Below are positions 63,460 to 64,000 of a DNA stretch of 64,000 nucleotides, one piece after another. The first letter of the stretch is position 1, and each line of letters begins with the position of its first letter. Below the pieces are notes generated by a model, which was given only the letters and a program-made list of their open reading frames with translations, did no database searches and was not told where the DNA came from. The position numbers and the translations under genes are program-made. This DNA is from Bowmanella yangjiangensis (GTDB lineage Bacteria; Pseudomonadota; Gammaproteobacteria; Enterobacterales; Alteromonadaceae). Where the stretch lies: assembly GCF_017255015.1 (NCBI RefSeq), contig NZ_JAFKCS010000001.1, positions 430,772 through 494,771 on the forward strand. Direction: 5' to 3'.

Positions 63460-63526
63460 AAGGCTTTCTCGCTGAGACGCAGATTGTATTTCAGACCTGT
63501 CTGGAGAAGGGCGTTATCTCTTCTTC

Positions 63527-63560
63527 CTCTGTGTTCTCTGTGTTCTCTGTGGCTCTGTGG
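63527..63560. repeat. Short tandem repeat CTCTGTGTT/CTCTGTGG between arsH and acr3
   Basis: Two copies of CTCTGTGTT and two of CTCTGTGG in a row. Similar CTCTGTG-rich strings are common between genes in many bacterial genomes, from my general recollection. It could be part of a transcribed spacer of the ars operon. Confidence 0.6.
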
Positions 63561-63590
63561 TGATATATGAACTCAATAAGGTAGACCAAG

Positions 63591-64000
63591 ATGGGATTAT
63601 TTGAACGTTATCTGTCGTTGTGGGTGGCGCTGTGTATTGCCGCCGGGGTGTTGTTGGGTAATGTTGCACCTGGCTTGTTTGCCCAGGTGGCGGCACTGGA
63701 ATATGCCCATGTCAATCTGGTGGTGGCGGTGCTGATTTGGCTGATGATCTACCCGATGATGATCCAGATTGATTTTGCCGCCATCAAAGATGTGGGTAAA
63801 AAGCCCAAGGGACTGGCGCTAACCTTAGTGGTGAACTGGCTGATTAAGCCGTTTACCATGGCACTGCTGGGCTGGCTGTTCTTTAAAGGTCTGTTTGCCG
63901 ACTGGGTGGATCCGCAAACCGCCGGTGAATATATCGCCGGGATGATTCTGCTGGGTGTGGCACCCTGCACTGCCATGGTGTTTGTGTGGAGCCAGCTAAC
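63591..64000 (+). CDS. acr3: ACR3-family arsenite efflux permease, 3' end cut by window
   Basis: The first ~136 codons are present, starting [20 protein letters not shown]. Four hydrophobic segments are seen, with [20 protein letters not shown] and the signature [16 protein letters not shown], where the conserved Cys is needed for As(III) transport. ACR3 exports arsenite using the proton gradient, completing the pathway with ArsC. GGTAGACC precedes the ATG, so the ribosome site is weak. The gene continues beyond 64000. Confidence 0.93.
   Translation, partial: MGLFERYLSLWVALCIAAGVLLGNVAPGLFAQVAALEYAHVNLVVAVLIWLMIYPMMIQIDFAAIKDVGKKPKGLALTLVVNWLIKPFTMALLGWLFFKGLFADWVDPQTAGEYIAGMILLGVAPCTAMVFVWSQL

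Overview
The window looks like a chromosomal segment of a marine or aquatic gammaproteobacterium of the Alteromonadales (Alteromonadaceae-like). The indications are a DUF3450/TtpC-type TonB2 operon, large TonB-dependent receptors, an exosortase-style acyl carrier domain, a curli locus organised differently from enterobacteria, and abundant glycan-use genes. Base composition is fairly even. I saw no rRNA, tRNA, transposase, integrase or CRISPR array. The assignment is an inference from gene content only.

Layout. (1) 1-9435: xylose/xyloside catabolism, with a GH43 glycosidase (cut by the window edge), a GPH symporter, a sugar porter, a mutarotase, xylA, xylB and the AraC-type activator xylR. 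A PEP-CTERM gene remnant lies between the mutarotase and xylA. (2) 9543-13819: a tightly packed five-gene cassette of unknown product (thermostable-hemolysin family protein, AMP-forming acyl ligase, haem-oxygenase-like putative di-iron oxidase, SDR, periplasmic TPR protein). (3) 13882-20495: glutathione-dependent formaldehyde detoxification (fghA, frmA), a SulP transporter coupled to a tandem Usp protein, and a Tat-exported PhoX phosphatase behind a triple Pho box. (4) 20496-31263: a structured 51-bp repeat array, a porin, a chemoreceptor, two EF-hand mini-proteins, an ACP-acyltransferase fusion, an SDR, a BON protein, a phosphatase/lipid-kinase fusion, small envelope proteins, and soxR divergent from an FMN reductase. 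(5) 31532-41243: a surface lipoprotein and TonB-dependent receptor, then DUF3450-TtpC-ExbB2-ExbD2-TonB2-TPR; both transcription units carry Pho-box-like direct repeats. (6) 41305-50212: a CBS protein, a heptanucleotide microsatellite, csgD, a lipoprotein, the curli genes csgG/F/E/A/B with a very long acidic curlin, and a secreted subtilase. (7) 50309-60409: a GNAT protein, a DsbA-like isomerase, and a glycan locus (GH63 YgjK-like lipoprotein, TonB receptor, NhaC-type antiporter, GH110 galactosidase) whose three promoter regions share one 17-bp AT palindrome. (8) 60512-64000: YaeQ, an XRE regulator opposite a small membrane protein, and an arsenic operon arsR-arsC-arsH-acr3 cut by the window end.

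How the parts work together. Xylosides would be imported by the GPH symporter, cleaved by GH43, and the xylose isomerised and phosphorylated by XylA and XylB under XylR control. PhoX, the lipoprotein/receptor pair and the TonB2 energiser look like one phosphate-starvation response, which would make this TonB2 system a dedicated energiser for uptake of phosphorus compounds. The GH63-receptor-GH110 locus looks like a small regulon for alpha-linked galactose/glucose glycans. The least explained unit is the hemolysin/ligase/oxidase/SDR cassette, which has the logic of a fatty-acid-derived small-molecule pathway. Start codons were moved from the longest reading frame to the ATG, GTG or TTG best supported by a ribosome binding site, signal peptide or known family N-terminus; these choices are stated in the entries.
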